64,000 bases of DNA from Paractinoplanes durhamensis (GTDB lineage: Bacteria > Actinomycetota > Actinomycetes > Mycobacteriales > Micromonosporaceae): positions 1 through 64,000 of the forward strand of contig NZ_BOML01000056.1 of assembly GCF_016862175.1 (NCBI RefSeq). Direction: 5' to 3'. The notes beneath the pieces were generated by a model that did no database searches, was not told where the DNA came from, and worked only from the letters and a program-made list of their open reading frames with translations. Both the position numbers and the translations under genes were made by a program. Positions 26,998-35,165 of this stretch are shown piece by piece; positions within the stretch are counted from its first letter, which is position 1, and each line of letters opens with the position of its first letter.

Positions 26998-27972
26998 ATG
27001 TCGCGGCAGTTCCGATACCGGGTCACAGCGTTGGCACTGGGGGCGCTGATCTTCGGGGCGCCGCTGATGATGAACGGGACGGCGAGTGCCGAACAGCTGG
27101 ACGAGGGTGGCCGGCAGGTGACCTTCGGTGGCGGCGGGTTCGTTGCTCTCAACTGTCGTTCGCATCCCGACGTCGAGTCGATGGTGGTGCCGCCCGACAG
27201 CATGGTGCGGGTGGTCAACCGGACCGGCTACAGCGCGCAGCTGCAGCTGAGTGGGGACACGAAGGGCACGCTGCCGGACGACGCCGCGACCGACGTGGTG
27301 TTCCGCCGGGGAACCACGGCCGTCACGCTCAAGCCGAACTGCCCGCTCGGCGAGGACGTCTCGCCGCTGATGGTCACGGCCTCGCCGTCGGCGTCGGCGG
27401 CGATGCCGGACCCGACCCCGGTGCCGTCCGGCGGCGACTCGAGCGCCCCGGCCGCCGCGTCGTCGGACTCGTCGGACGCGTCGTCCGGGGCGGTCACCAA
27501 CAGCACCCTGTCCGATCCGGCCTCGACGGCGGCGCGGCCCGGCGGGTCCACGAAATCGGGTCATCGCGGGGTGCGGAGGCCGGGGCAGCGGACGTCGGCG
27601 GTCACCCCGGCGGCGCAGGGCATGCCACATGGCGGCGGCACCGCACGGATCAAGACCAAGACCGTGGCGGGTACGCCGGGAAGCCCGGACCCCGCGTTCG
27701 CCGGTATGCCGCCCGGCGACCAGAAGACGCTTGTCACCGACGTACCCCAGCTTGATCTGGAGCCGGTGACGCAGCAGGCCGTGCCGGCGGCAGTGAGCCC
27801 GCCGTCCACCGAGATCGCGGCGGCGGAGCCGGTGGCAGCGACGGTGCCGATGCGGCAGTCCACGCCGATCGGACTGCTCGGGTTGATCGCGGCGGTGTGC
27901 GTGATGGGGGTCGGTGCGGCAGCAATTCGGGCAATCGTGTCGCAGCGTGCAAACCGGGCAAATATGGCGTAA
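26998..27972 (+). CDS. secreted, C-terminally membrane-anchored protein of unknown function
   Basis: The 324-residue protein has a Sec signal peptide (RYRVTALALGALIFGAPLMMNGTASAE, cleavage after ASA), a small folded domain (about residues 35-125, with a cysteine pair and VTFGGGGFVALNCRSHP), a long Ser/Pro/Ala-rich linker and a C-terminal helix (about 295-313) followed by Arg residues, so it is probably anchored by its C terminus with most of it outside. I recognise no family. GGGAG sits six bases before the ATG at 26998; an ATG two codons earlier touches the same site and is less likely. Confidence 0.75.
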   Translation: MSRQFRYRVTALALGALIFGAPLMMNGTASAEQLDEGGRQVTFGGGGFVALNCRSHPDVESMVVPPDSMVRVVNRTGYSAQLQLSGDTKGTLPDDAATDVVFRRGTTAVTLKPNCPLGEDVSPLMVTASPSASAAMPDPTPVPSGGDSSAPAAASSDSSDASSGAVTNSTLSDPASTAARPGGSTKSGHRGVRRPGQRTSAVTPAAQGMPHGGGTARIKTKTVAGTPGSPDPAFAGMPPGDQKTLVTDVPQLDLEPVTQQAVPAAVSPPSTEIAAAEPVAATVPMRQSTPIGLLGLIAAVCVMGVGAAAIRAIVSQRANRANMA

Positions 27973-28084
27973 CGTTGTCATCAACAAGCTCCGCGGGGCG
28001 GCCGCGTCCAACCTCATCGGTGTGGTCGTTCCTCCCCAGGTCCCACCCAGCGAAAGCGGATCGGGCGCCCCGCGGCTGAACGGA

Positions 28085-28114
28085 AAAGGACCCCGTCGGC
28101 GGACGGGGTCCTTT
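28085..28114. terminator. bidirectional intrinsic terminator
   Basis: A 13-bp perfect stem, AAAGGACCCCGTC with its complement ending in CCTTT, closes a 4-base loop. It isolates the rpsF operon from the upstream secreted-protein gene. Confidence 0.88.
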
Positions 28115-28128
28115 CGTGTACGTGCGAT

Positions 28129-28157
28129 TTGGGCAGGTCGGCCCGCCTGGGTATGCT
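28129..28157 (+). promoter_or_regulatory. promoter of the rpsF-ssb-rpsR-rplI operon
   Basis: TTGGGC at 28129-28134 and TATGCT at 28152-28157 are separated by 17 bp, a good fit to a principal-sigma (HrdB-type) promoter. Transcription would start near 28164 and give a leader of about 135 bases. Confidence 0.65.
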
Positions 28158-28244
28158 TGCTCGGTTCGCAGTGCCTTCGCCGTGGGCAGTTTTGGTCCCA
28201 CGGCCCTTTTGTGGGGTTCGACGGAGCATTGCGAGCGACACAAG

Positions 28245-28289
28245 ACCTCCTGCCACGGAGAGACCGTGGCCGCAAAGCCCACAGGAGGT
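28245..28289 (+). promoter_or_regulatory. S6:S18 ribosomal-protein leader (autoregulatory RNA)
   Basis: An outer 8-bp stem, ACCTCCTG with CAGGAGGT, contains the rpsF Shine-Dalgarno AGGAGG in its 3' strand. Inside it is a 6-bp hairpin, CCACGG and CCGTGG around AGAGA, directly followed by CCG at 28270-28272. This is the layout of the known S6:S18 leader, in which a hairpin followed by CCG mimics the 16S rRNA binding site. Free S6:S18 would stabilise the closed form and block rpsF translation. Confidence 0.8.
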
Positions 28290-28298
28290 GAGAACGTC

Positions 28299-28589
28299 TT
28301 GCGTCATTACGAACTCATGGTGATCCTCGACCCGTCGCTCGAAGAGCGCACGATCGCCCCGTCGCTTGATCAGTACCTCAAGGTGATCACGAACGCGGGT
28401 GGCTCGGTGGAGAAGCTCGACGTCTGGGGCCGTCGCCGGCTCTCGTTCGAGATCAACAAGAAGGCAGAGGGCATCTACGCCGTCGTCGACCTTCAGGCGA
28501 CCCCCGAGGCCGTCGCCGAGCTGGACCGTCAGCTGCGGCTCAACGAGAACATCCTGCGTACCAAGGTCATCCGGCCCGAGACCCGCTGA
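28299..28589 (+). CDS. rpsF: 30S ribosomal protein S6
   Basis: The 96-residue product reads RHYELMVILDPSLEER, VEKLDVWGRRRLSFEI, KKAEGIYAVVDLQA and RLNENILRTKVIRPE, the full length of actinobacterial S6. The start is a TTG at 28299, ten bases after AGGAGG; no ATG or GTG in frame gives the conserved N terminus. It heads the operon rpsF-ssb-rpsR-rplI and is controlled by the leader at 28245-28289. S6 binds S18 in the small-subunit platform. Confidence 0.96.
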   Translation: MRHYELMVILDPSLEERTIAPSLDQYLKVITNAGGSVEKLDVWGRRRLSFEINKKAEGIYAVVDLQATPEAVAELDRQLRLNENILRTKVIRPETR

Positions 28590-28654
28590 GCCTCGTTTTT
28601 GTCAGGGGGTTCTGAGAACCTCCTACGAACGAGAACAGCGGCGAGGAGTAGATC

Positions 28655-29239
28655 ATGGCAGGAGAAACCGTTATCACGATCGTCGGGAACCTCACCGACG
28701 ATCCCGAGCTGCGCTTCACCCCGTCGGGTGCGGCGGTTGCCAAGTTCCGCATCGCGTCCACGCCGCGGACCCTGGACCGTCAGTCAGGCGAGTGGAAAGA
28801 CGGCGAGCCACTGTTCCTTGCGTGCAACATCTGGCGTGACGCTGCCGAGCACGTCGCCGAGTCGCTGCAACGCGGCTCACGGGTGATCGTGCAGGGCCGG
28901 CTGCGCCAGCGGTCTTACGAGACCCGCGAGGGAGAGAAGCGCACCGTCTACGAACTCGAGGTCGACGAGATCGGCCCGTCCCTGCGATACGCCACGGCGA
29001 AGGTGCAGCGGATGAACCGTACCGGCGGCGCTGGGGGTGGCGGCTTCGGCGCCTCCAACGGCGGCGGTGGCGGTGGCGGTGGGGCCGGCACCACCCGGCA
29101 GCCCAGCAGCGGCGGTAGCGGCAGCAGCAGCGGTGGCGGCGGAGGAAACTTCGACGACCCGTGGGCGACGGCAGCTCCGGCCCAGGGCGGCCGCTCCGGC
29201 GGTGGCAGCTCCTCGTTCGACGACGAGCCTCCCTTCTAG
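28655..29239 (+). CDS. ssb: single-stranded DNA-binding protein
   Basis: The 194-residue protein has an OB fold (residues 1-115: VITIVGNLTDDPELRFTPSGAAVAKFRIAST, LACNIWRDAAEHVAESLQRGSRVIVQGRLRQRSYETREGEKRTVYELEVDEIGPSLRYA), a Gly/Ser-rich linker and the acidic tip FDDEPPF that binds partner replication and repair proteins. It is the house-keeping Ssb by its place between rpsF and rpsR. GAGGAG precedes the ATG. Confidence 0.97.
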   Translation: MAGETVITIVGNLTDDPELRFTPSGAAVAKFRIASTPRTLDRQSGEWKDGEPLFLACNIWRDAAEHVAESLQRGSRVIVQGRLRQRSYETREGEKRTVYELEVDEIGPSLRYATAKVQRMNRTGGAGGGGFGASNGGGGGGGGAGTTRQPSSGGSGSSSGGGGGNFDDPWATAAPAQGGRSGGGSSSFDDEPPF

Positions 29240-29274
29240 CCCGTAACGGGCTGCAACGAGTTCAGGAGTAAGCA

Positions 29275-29514
29275 ATGGCTAAGGCTGCGGCGCTTCGCAA
29301 GCCGAAGAAGAAGGTGAACCCGCTCGACAAGGACGGGATCACCTACATCGACTACAAGGACACCGCTCTGCTGCGGAAGTTCATCTCCGACCGGGGCAAG
29401 ATCCGTGCCCGCCGGGTCACCGGAGTGACCTCCCAGCAGCAGCGGCAGATCGCCCGAGCGGTTAAGAACGCCCGCGAGATGGCGCTCTTGCCGTACACGG
29501 CGACGGCGCGCTGA
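29275..29514 (+). CDS. rpsR: 30S ribosomal protein S18 (cysteine-free type)
   Basis: The 79-residue protein has the conserved YIDYKDTALLRKFISDRGKIRARRVTG and RAVKNAREMALLPYT segments. It contains no cysteine at all, whereas zinc-binding (C+) S18 has a CxxC pair near the N terminus. So it is the C-minus paralogue type, here in the main ribosomal-protein operon. A zinc-binding copy may exist elsewhere. AGGAG precedes the ATG. Confidence 0.95.
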   Translation: MAKAAALRKPKKKVNPLDKDGITYIDYKDTALLRKFISDRGKIRARRVTGVTSQQQRQIARAVKNAREMALLPYTATAR

Positions 29515-29528
29515 GGAGGGTCCGGGAC

Positions 29529-29978
29529 ATGAAGATCATCCTCACCCAGGAAGTGTCCGGTCTCGGCACTCCCGGCGACATCGTCGAGGTCAAGAACGGC
29601 TACGGCCGTAACTACCTGCTGCCCCAGGGTTTCGCGATCCAGTGGACCAAGGGTGCCGAGAAGCAGGTCGTCGTCATCAAGCGGGCGCGTGACGCCCGCG
29701 AGATTCGCGACCTGGGCCAGGCCAACGAGGTCAAGGAGCAGCTCTCCGGCCTCAAGGTCACGCTGAGCGCGCGTTCCGGCAACGGCGGACGCCTGTTCGG
29801 CTCGATCACCCCGGCCGAGATCGCCGACGCGGTCAAGGCCGCCGGCGGGCCGTCGCTGGACCGTCGTCGCCTCGAGCTGCCGGGTCACATCAAGACCACC
29901 GGCTCGTACAACGTGCAGGTCAAGCTGCACCCCGAGGTGACCGCGACGTTCCCCGTGAACGTGGTGGCCGCCAAGTAG
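29529..29978 (+). CDS. rplI: 50S ribosomal protein L9
   Basis: The 149-residue protein has the N-terminal L9 domain with the signature GDIVEVKNGYGRNYLLPQGFAI, the long connecting helix and the C-terminal domain ending in VTATFPVNVVAAK. Length matches the family. GAGGAGGG precedes the ATG, 14 bp after rpsR, so it is the last gene of the operon. Confidence 0.97.
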   Translation: MKIILTQEVSGLGTPGDIVEVKNGYGRNYLLPQGFAIQWTKGAEKQVVVIKRARDAREIRDLGQANEVKEQLSGLKVTLSARSGNGGRLFGSITPAEIADAVKAAGGPSLDRRRLELPGHIKTTGSYNVQVKLHPEVTATFPVNVVAAK

Positions 29979-29993
29979 TTCCGCGATTCATCG

Positions 29994-30081
29994 CGTCGAC
30001 GGCGCGTCGGGCTTCGGCCCGGCGCGCCGATCGCTTTCCCAGCTGATCCGCTGCGGCCGGTCCTTTTGGCCGGTCTTTCAG
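29994..30081. terminator. hairpins after rplI
   Basis: Two GC-rich inverted repeats follow rplI. The first joins GGCGCG...CGGGC, a TTCG loop and GCCCG...CGCGCC around 29999-30030. The second is CGGCCGG with TTTT in the loop and CCGGC-like pairing near 30054-30074, ending in GGTCTTTC. They probably end the operon and the convergent gene. Confidence 0.55.
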
Positions 30082-33000
30082 CTGAGGCTGTTGCCGGTGA
30101 TGGCCGAGGCCAGCACCGTGGCCAGGCCGCCGCCGACGACCGCGGCCGCCAGGCCCACGCTGATCGCCTTCCACGAGGTGCTGAACTTTCGCAGGCCGAC
30201 CGCCACCAGCACGCTGAGCACCAGCGAGGTGAGGAACTGCGGGGCGGCACCCGACAGCGTGTCGAGCGCGTGCGACTTCGAGCCGGTGTCGACCACCAGC
30301 ATGTAGATGATGAACAGGACGATCGGTACGCCGTACCAGATCACCGTGTAGCCGACCGCGGCGAGCGGGCCACCCGAGTCCTGGTCATCCTCCTCGTCGT
30401 CCGGGTCGAGCAGGTCGCTCTTCCGGATCGTCGGGAAGCTGCCGGTCACCGGCCGTCGTTCGTACGAGCCGGTGGAGCTGCTCTGGAAGCCGCCGGACCA
30501 CTGCGGCCGGCCGTCCCGCTGCTCGCGCGGAACCGGCGAGATCAGCGAGGTCGACGTGGAGGATAAGTTTGAGGATTGCGCGACGGCGGCTGAGCCGCTC
30601 GACCGAAAGGGCACGTAATCCGAGGTGCCGTAGCGCCGGGACTCACCGTCGGCGAGATTGCTTTGATCGGCGAGATCTCGGCGCCAGTCGTCGGCGCCGC
30701 CCTCCCGATAACCGGCTGAGCCGCGACCGGATTCGGGGTCGTCGGTCAGCCGCCAGGAACTGAGGTCCTTGTTGGCCGGCTCACCCAGAGTCCAGGACGG
30801 AGCCTCGGCGGCCGCGTCGAATCCCCGGCTCTGCCGGCTGCTCTCGGGGTCGAGGTCGCGGCGCCAGTCGTTCGCACCCGGCGGTTCCTCGGCCCGTCGG
30901 CGGCCGGCCCCGTCCGGATCCAGGTCGCGGCGCCAATCGTCGGCACCGGCCGGTTCCTCGACCCGTCGGCGGCCGGCGGCCTCGGGGTCCAAGTCGCGTC
31001 GCCAGTCGTCGGGGGGCGCGGCTTCCTCGGGTCTGCGGCGGGTGCCGTAGGGGACGCCGCTGCGCGGGGCATTGCCGGGCGCGCCGTAGGCGACGCCGCT
31101 GCGCGGTGCGTTACCGGGTGCGTCGAAGGCAACCGCGCTGCTCGGAGCGGCGCTCGTCTCGTCCACATAGGCGCGACCGCTGGGCAGTTCACGGCGGGCG
31201 GTGCCGTAGGTCGGACCGCTCGCGGGCGCGGCCGCACCGCCGTAGGTCGGGCCGCCGGCCGGGGGGCCGCCGAACGCGGTGGCGTCGTCGGGGCGGGAGC
31301 GGCCGCTCGGGAGCTCGCGACGCGGGGAACCGTAAGCGGTGCCACTCGTCGGGGCGGCGCCGCCGTAGGTCGGTCCGCCGGCTGCGGCACTGCTGCCATA
31401 GGTGGAGCCGGCTCCACCGCCGTAGGTCGAGCCCGCTTCGCCGCCGTAAGCCGAACCTGACCCGCCGTAGCTGGGACCGCTGGTCGGGGCGTTGCCGTAA
31501 TCGGCGGCGCTGGGCAGCGCCCGGCGCGGACTGCCGTAGGCGGTGCCGCTGCGCGGCGCGTTGGCCGGGGCGTCCGAGCCACGGCCTCGGCCGCGCTCCG
31601 GGTAGTCGGGCTCGTCGCGCCCGGGATAGCCGGGCTCGCCGCGATCGGGGTAACCGGGCTCGCCGCCGGGGTAGCCGCGTTCCGCACCGCCGGGGTAGCC
31701 GCGATCTTCTCGGCCCCGGTAGCCGCGTTCGTCCCGGTCCTGGTAGCCGGGCTCGCCGCCGGGCGGCGGGGAGCCGTAGGGCATCGCGCTGCGCGGCGCG
31801 CTGGATGGCATCGCGCTGCGTGGGGCACTGGATGGCATCGCGCTGCGCGGAGAGCTTGAAGGCATGGCGCTGCGCGGTGCACTGGACGGGCCGCCGTCCC
31901 GGCCGGGCGGAGTGCGCCAGTCGTCGTCCTGGTCCTGGTCGCGGCGGTTTCCGCGTCCACCGTCGTCCGAAGCGGACGGTCCGGCCGGGAGGGCGAGGCG
32001 CGGCGGGTTGCCGTGGTTCGTCGACTCGCGGCGGGAGGCTTCCTGGCGCCACGCCTGCACGCGCGGGTCGTCGTCGGAGCGGCTCCACTGGCCGGTGTCG
32101 GGGTCGCGGGTCCAGCTGCTGGTGTCGGGCTCGGCGGCCCATGAACCGGTGTGCTCGCGCCAGTCGTCCCGCACCGAGTTGTAACGGGCCTTGGTGCCGT
32201 CGGCGGAACGCGGACCATCCGCGGGCGGACGCGGACCACCTGCGGGCGGACGCGGTCCATCCGGGCGGCCACGACGACCGCCCGGGCCGGCCGGGCCACT
32301 GCGAGCGTCGGCGCCACCGCGGTCGTCGTCGGCGAAGCGTCCGGACTCGGCCGGGTCGACCTCGGCCCGGCTGCGCCGGCGGCCGACGCCGGTGGACGAC
32401 ACGGCGGCGTCGGCCGGATAGCCGGCCGCGCCGCGGCCGAAGCCACCGCTGGGTTGGTCGGCCGGGCCGCCACTACGGCCGAAGCCAGGCTGATCAGTCG
32501 GCGCCGCGCCACGGCCGAAGCCGCCCTGGTCGGCCGGACCGACACCACGACCGATTCCGGTCTGGTCCGCGGGCCCGCCGCCACGGCCGAAGCCGGGTTG
32601 ATCAGCCGGTGCTCCGCTGCGACCGAAGCCGCCTTGGTCAGCGGGGCCACCACCGCGGCCGAAGCCGCCCTGGTCGGCCGGGCGGGCACCACCGTCGAAG
32701 CCGTTCTGGTCGGCCGGGCGGGCACCGCGGCCGAAGCCGGCCTGGTCAGCGGGGTTTCCGCCTCGGTTGAAGCCGCCCTGGTCGGCGGGGCCACCACCGC
32801 GGCCGAAGCCGCCCTGGTCGGCCGGGCTGCCACCGCGGCCTAGGCCGCCCTGGTCCGCTGGGCCGGCGCCGCGGGCGAAGCCGCCAGTGTCTGCCGGCCC
32901 GGCGCCGCGGCCGAAGTTGCCCTGGTCCGCCGAACCGGCACCTCGGCCGAAGCCTGGTTGGTCCGCGGGAGCTGCGCCGCGGCCGAAGCCGCCCTGGTCT

Positions 33001-35105
33001 GCGGGGCCGCCGGCACGGTCGTAACCTGCCTGGTCCGCGGGGCCGGCACCGCGGCTGAAGCCGGTTTGGTCGGCCGGACCTGCGCCGCGGCCGAAGCCGG
33101 GTTGATCAGCCGGGGCCGCGCCACGGCTGAAGCCTGCCTGGTCAGCCGGGCCACTGGTGCGGCTGAAGCCGCCCTGGTCGGCGGGGGCTGCGCCTCGGTT
33201 GAAGCCTGCTTGGTCTGCGGGGCCGGCGCCTCGGCTGAAGCCGCCCTGGTCGGCCGGGCCGGCGCCTCGGTTGAAGGCCGCCTGGTCTGCCGCGCCGTCC
33301 CGGCCGTAGCCGGTCTGGTCGGTGCCGCGGCCGTAGCCGGGCTGATCGGCCGGGCGGGCGCCTCGGCCGGGCTGGTCAGCGGGCCGGGAACCGCGGCCGA
33401 AGCTCGAGGTGGGGGCGGAGGCGGGCGGCTCGACCGGGTAGCCGGCCGCGGCGCCGCGGCCGAAGCCGGTGGTCGGAGCGGCGGGCGGAGGCTCGGTGGG
33501 ATAGCTCGCGCCGCGGCCGAAACCGGTCGTCGGCGAGGAGGCCGGTGGCGCGTCAGCCGGGTAGGCGCCTCGGCCGTAGCCGGTGGTCGGAGCGGCCGGC
33601 GGCGGGTCGGCCGGGTATGCCCCACGGCCGAAGCCCGTGGTCGGCGCGGCGGCCGGCGGGTCAGCTGGGTAGGCGCCGCGGCCGAAGCCGGTGGTGGGGG
33701 CGGACGCCGGTGGGTCGGCGACGTAGCCGCGTGGTGGCGCGGCGGGCGGCTCGGCAGCGTAACCGCGTGGCGGCTCGGCTGCGGACGGCTCGTCGGCGTA
33801 GCGGCTTCGGCGCGGGGCGGGGGGCGCCTCGGCGGCGTGGCCACCTGGGCGGTCGTCGTAGCTGAGCGGCATCGGCACCGAGACGCTGCGGGAACTTGGT
33901 TCGTCGCGGCGGGAACGGCGACCGGGCTCGTCGTAGGCGCCGGCGCGATGGCCGGCCTGCTCGTCCGGCGTCGAGGGCAGGGAACGGCGACCGGTCGATC
34001 CGTCATGCCGGCCGGTGCCGGTGCGAGTGCCGGTGGACCAGGGCGGCGTGGTGGTGGACGCCGGGTCGGCGAACAGCGGGATGTTGCCCGTGTCGGTGTG
34101 ACCGGCCCAATTGTCGGAATCGGAGCGCGTGGCCCAACCCGTACCCCCGGAAGGGCCTGAACCACCCTCGGGGGCCCGGCGGCGCCCGACCGGCGGTGAC
34201 CCGGCACCCGGATCCGCGTCTCGCCGCCAGGCGGCGCGGTCGTCCTCGCGCACCAGGTGGCGTCCGTCGTCGCGTGGGGTCTGCCAGCTCGGTTTCTCGG
34301 TGACCGGATCATCCATCCGCAGCCAGTCGGAGATGGACTCCGAGTCGGGCGCAGCGCCGGTCGACGCGGCGCGGTTGTCGGCCTGATCATTCCAGGTCGC
34401 GGTGCCCTCGATCGCGTCCCGCTGCCAGGGCTGGCGACGACCGCCGTTCCAGGTCGGCTGCTCGGGTTTCGGATCGACGAGCTGCTGCCAGGAGGGGGAG
34501 CTCTCGGCGGGCGGCCGCGGCGCGGGCTGCTGCCGGGACGGCGTCTGCTGCCAGGAATTGTCGGTGGTCGGCGACGTGAACTGCTGCCACGCTGGGCGCG
34601 GCTCGGCCTCCTCGGGGGCCGACCACGGCGTGTTCGAGATGGCCGGCTGGGCGGCCGGGGTCTCGACGGGTGGCTGGTAGGAGCTCTCGCCGCCGGTCTG
34701 CCAGGCCTCCGTGGTCGAACGCCAGCCGTGCGAGCCGGTGGTGGACCGCCACTCGGTGGTCTGCCGCCAGCGTGCGCCCGCGGCGCGCCACTCGGCGGTC
34801 TCGCTGCGCCAGCCCACCCCGTCGGCCGGGAAGGCGGGGCGGCCCTTGGCCACGTCGGACCAGCGGCCGGTCGGCTCGACCGCCTGCGACTGATCGGACT
34901 CGGTCTGCTGCGCCCACGCGTCGGCGCGGCGCTGCCAGGCGAGAGCCTCGGCGCTGGGCTCCATGCTGCCGGTGTCGGTCAGTGATGCCCATTTCGGCTC
35001 AGGATCGGAAATATCGGTGCGTTCCGGACTCTGGGCGGGCCACGGCTGCGCCGCGCGGCGATCGCGCGGCATGCGAGCGCCGTAGTCCCATTCCCGTTGG
35101 TCCAC
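30078..35105 (-). CDS. giant disordered repeat protein with C-terminal membrane domain
   Basis: About 1,675 residues. The N-terminal third is Trp/Gln/Arg-rich (DQREWDYGARMPRDRRAAQPWPAQ, many WRSTT and WQQ units). Then come five longer FGRGAYPADPP-type units, about 25 copies of an 11-residue unit of the form GFGRGAGPADQ (roughly 32450-33390), APRSAMPSS units (31790-31880), GYPGRDE units, YGG-rich sequence and DDWRRDLDPE units (30840-31010). The C terminus has three membrane helices (GPLAAVGYTVIWYGVPIVLF, FLTSLVLSVLVAVGL, AISVGLAAAVVGGGLATVL). Function is unknown; it sits in the rplI-dnaB interval. The start is uncertain: GTG 35105 is chosen, with ATG 35072 or GTG 35165 possible, and none has a clear ribosome binding site. 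Confidence 0.75.
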   Translation of the reverse strand: MDQREWDYGARMPRDRRAAQPWPAQSPERTDISDPEPKWASLTDTGSMEPSAEALAWQRRADAWAQQTESDQSQAVEPTGRWSDVAKGRPAFPADGVGWRSETAEWRAAGARWRQTTEWRSTTGSHGWRSTTEAWQTGGESSYQPPVETPAAQPAISNTPWSAPEEAEPRPAWQQFTSPTTDNSWQQTPSRQQPAPRPPAESSPSWQQLVDPKPEQPTWNGGRRQPWQRDAIEGTATWNDQADNRAASTGAAPDSESISDWLRMDDPVTEKPSWQTPRDDGRHLVREDDRAAWRRDADPGAGSPPVGRRRAPEGGSGPSGGTGWATRSDSDNWAGHTDTGNIPLFADPASTTTPPWSTGTRTGTGRHDGSTGRRSLPSTPDEQAGHRAGAYDEPGRRSRRDEPSSRSVSVPMPLSYDDRPGGHAAEAPPAPRRSRYADEPSAAEPPRGYAAEPPAAPPRGYVADPPASAPTTGFGRGAYPADPPAAAPTTGFGRGAYPADPPPAAPTTGYGRGAYPADAPPASSPTTGFGRGASYPTEPPPAAPTTGFGRGAAAGYPVEPPASAPTSSFGRGSRPADQPGRGARPADQPGYGRGTDQTGYGRDGAADQAAFNRGAGPADQGGFSRGAGPADQAGFNRGAAPADQGGFSRTSGPADQAGFSRGAAPADQPGFGRGAGPADQTGFSRGAGPADQAGYDRAGGPADQGGFGRGAAPADQPGFGRGAGSADQGNFGRGAGPADTGGFARGAGPADQGGLGRGGSPADQGGFGRGGGPADQGGFNRGGNPADQAGFGRGARPADQNGFDGGARPADQGGFGRGGGPADQGGFGRSGAPADQPGFGRGGGPADQTGIGRGVGPADQGGFGRGAAPTDQPGFGRSGGPADQPSGGFGRGAAGYPADAAVSSTGVGRRRSRAEVDPAESGRFADDDRGGADARSGPAGPGGRRGRPDGPRPPAGGPRPPADGPRSADGTKARYNSVRDDWREHTGSWAAEPDTSSWTRDPDTGQWSRSDDDPRVQAWRQEASRRESTNHGNPPRLALPAGPSASDDGGRGNRRDQDQDDDWRTPPGRDGGPSSAPRSAMPSSSPRSAMPSSAPRSAMPSSAPRSAMPYGSPPPGGEPGYQDRDERGYRGREDRGYPGGAERGYPGGEPGYPDRGEPGYPGRDEPDYPERGRGRGSDAPANAPRSGTAYGSPRRALPSAADYGNAPTSGPSYGGSGSAYGGEAGSTYGGGAGSTYGSSAAAGGPTYGGAAPTSGTAYGSPRRELPSGRSRPDDATAFGGPPAGGPTYGGAAAPASGPTYGTARRELPSGRAYVDETSAAPSSAVAFDAPGNAPRSGVAYGAPGNAPRSGVPYGTRRRPEEAAPPDDWRRDLDPEAAGRRRVEEPAGADDWRRDLDPDGAGRRRAEEPPGANDWRRDLDPESSRQSRGFDAAAEAPSWTLGEPANKDLSSWRLTDDPESGRGSAGYREGGADDWRRDLADQSNLADGESRRYGTSDYVPFRSSGSAAVAQSSNLSSTSTSLISPVPREQRDGRPQWSGGFQSSSTGSYERRPVTGSFPTIRKSDLLDPDDEEDDQDSGGPLAAVGYTVIWYGVPIVLFIIYMLVVDTGSKSHALDTLSGAAPQFLTSLVLSVLVAVGLRKFSTSWKAISVGLAAAVVGGGLATVLASAITGNSLS
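32450..33390. repeat. 33-bp coding tandem repeat array, about 25 copies
   Basis: The DNA reads as degenerate 33-bp units of the type GGCCGAAGCCGCCCTGGTCG on the plus strand, each coding on the minus strand for 11 residues with the pattern G-F-x-R-G-x-x-P-A-D-Q. Units differ by single substitutions, so the array expanded by slippage or unequal exchange and then diverged. Confidence 0.85.
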
Positions 35106-35165
35106 CCAGAAAGCGTGACGTGCAAGTGTCCGAACCGCAACGCCTCCGGGCGATGGCTTGCTCAC

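Larger units (their letters stand above)
27973..28298. other. 326-bp intergenic region upstream of rpsF
   Basis: This stretch holds a strong bidirectional terminator (28085-28114), the promoter of the rpsF operon (28129-28157), a 7-bp hairpin (CCGTGGG at 28180-28186 with CCCACGG at 28197-28203) and the rpsF leader structure (28245-28289). No protein-coding gene is supported. Confidence 0.75.

Noticed and set aside
31106..34160. Long plus-strand frames opposite the giant repeat protein
   Set aside because: They mirror its repeats in another frame and consist mostly of Arg/Gly/Val. The minus-strand frame spans the whole region, ends in true membrane helices and is the coding one.
30078..35105. 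Collagen-like or surface-adhesin assignment for the giant repeat protein
   Set aside because: There is no signal peptide and no G-x-y collagen periodicity. The repeats lie on the cytoplasmic N-terminal side if the C-terminal helices anchor it.
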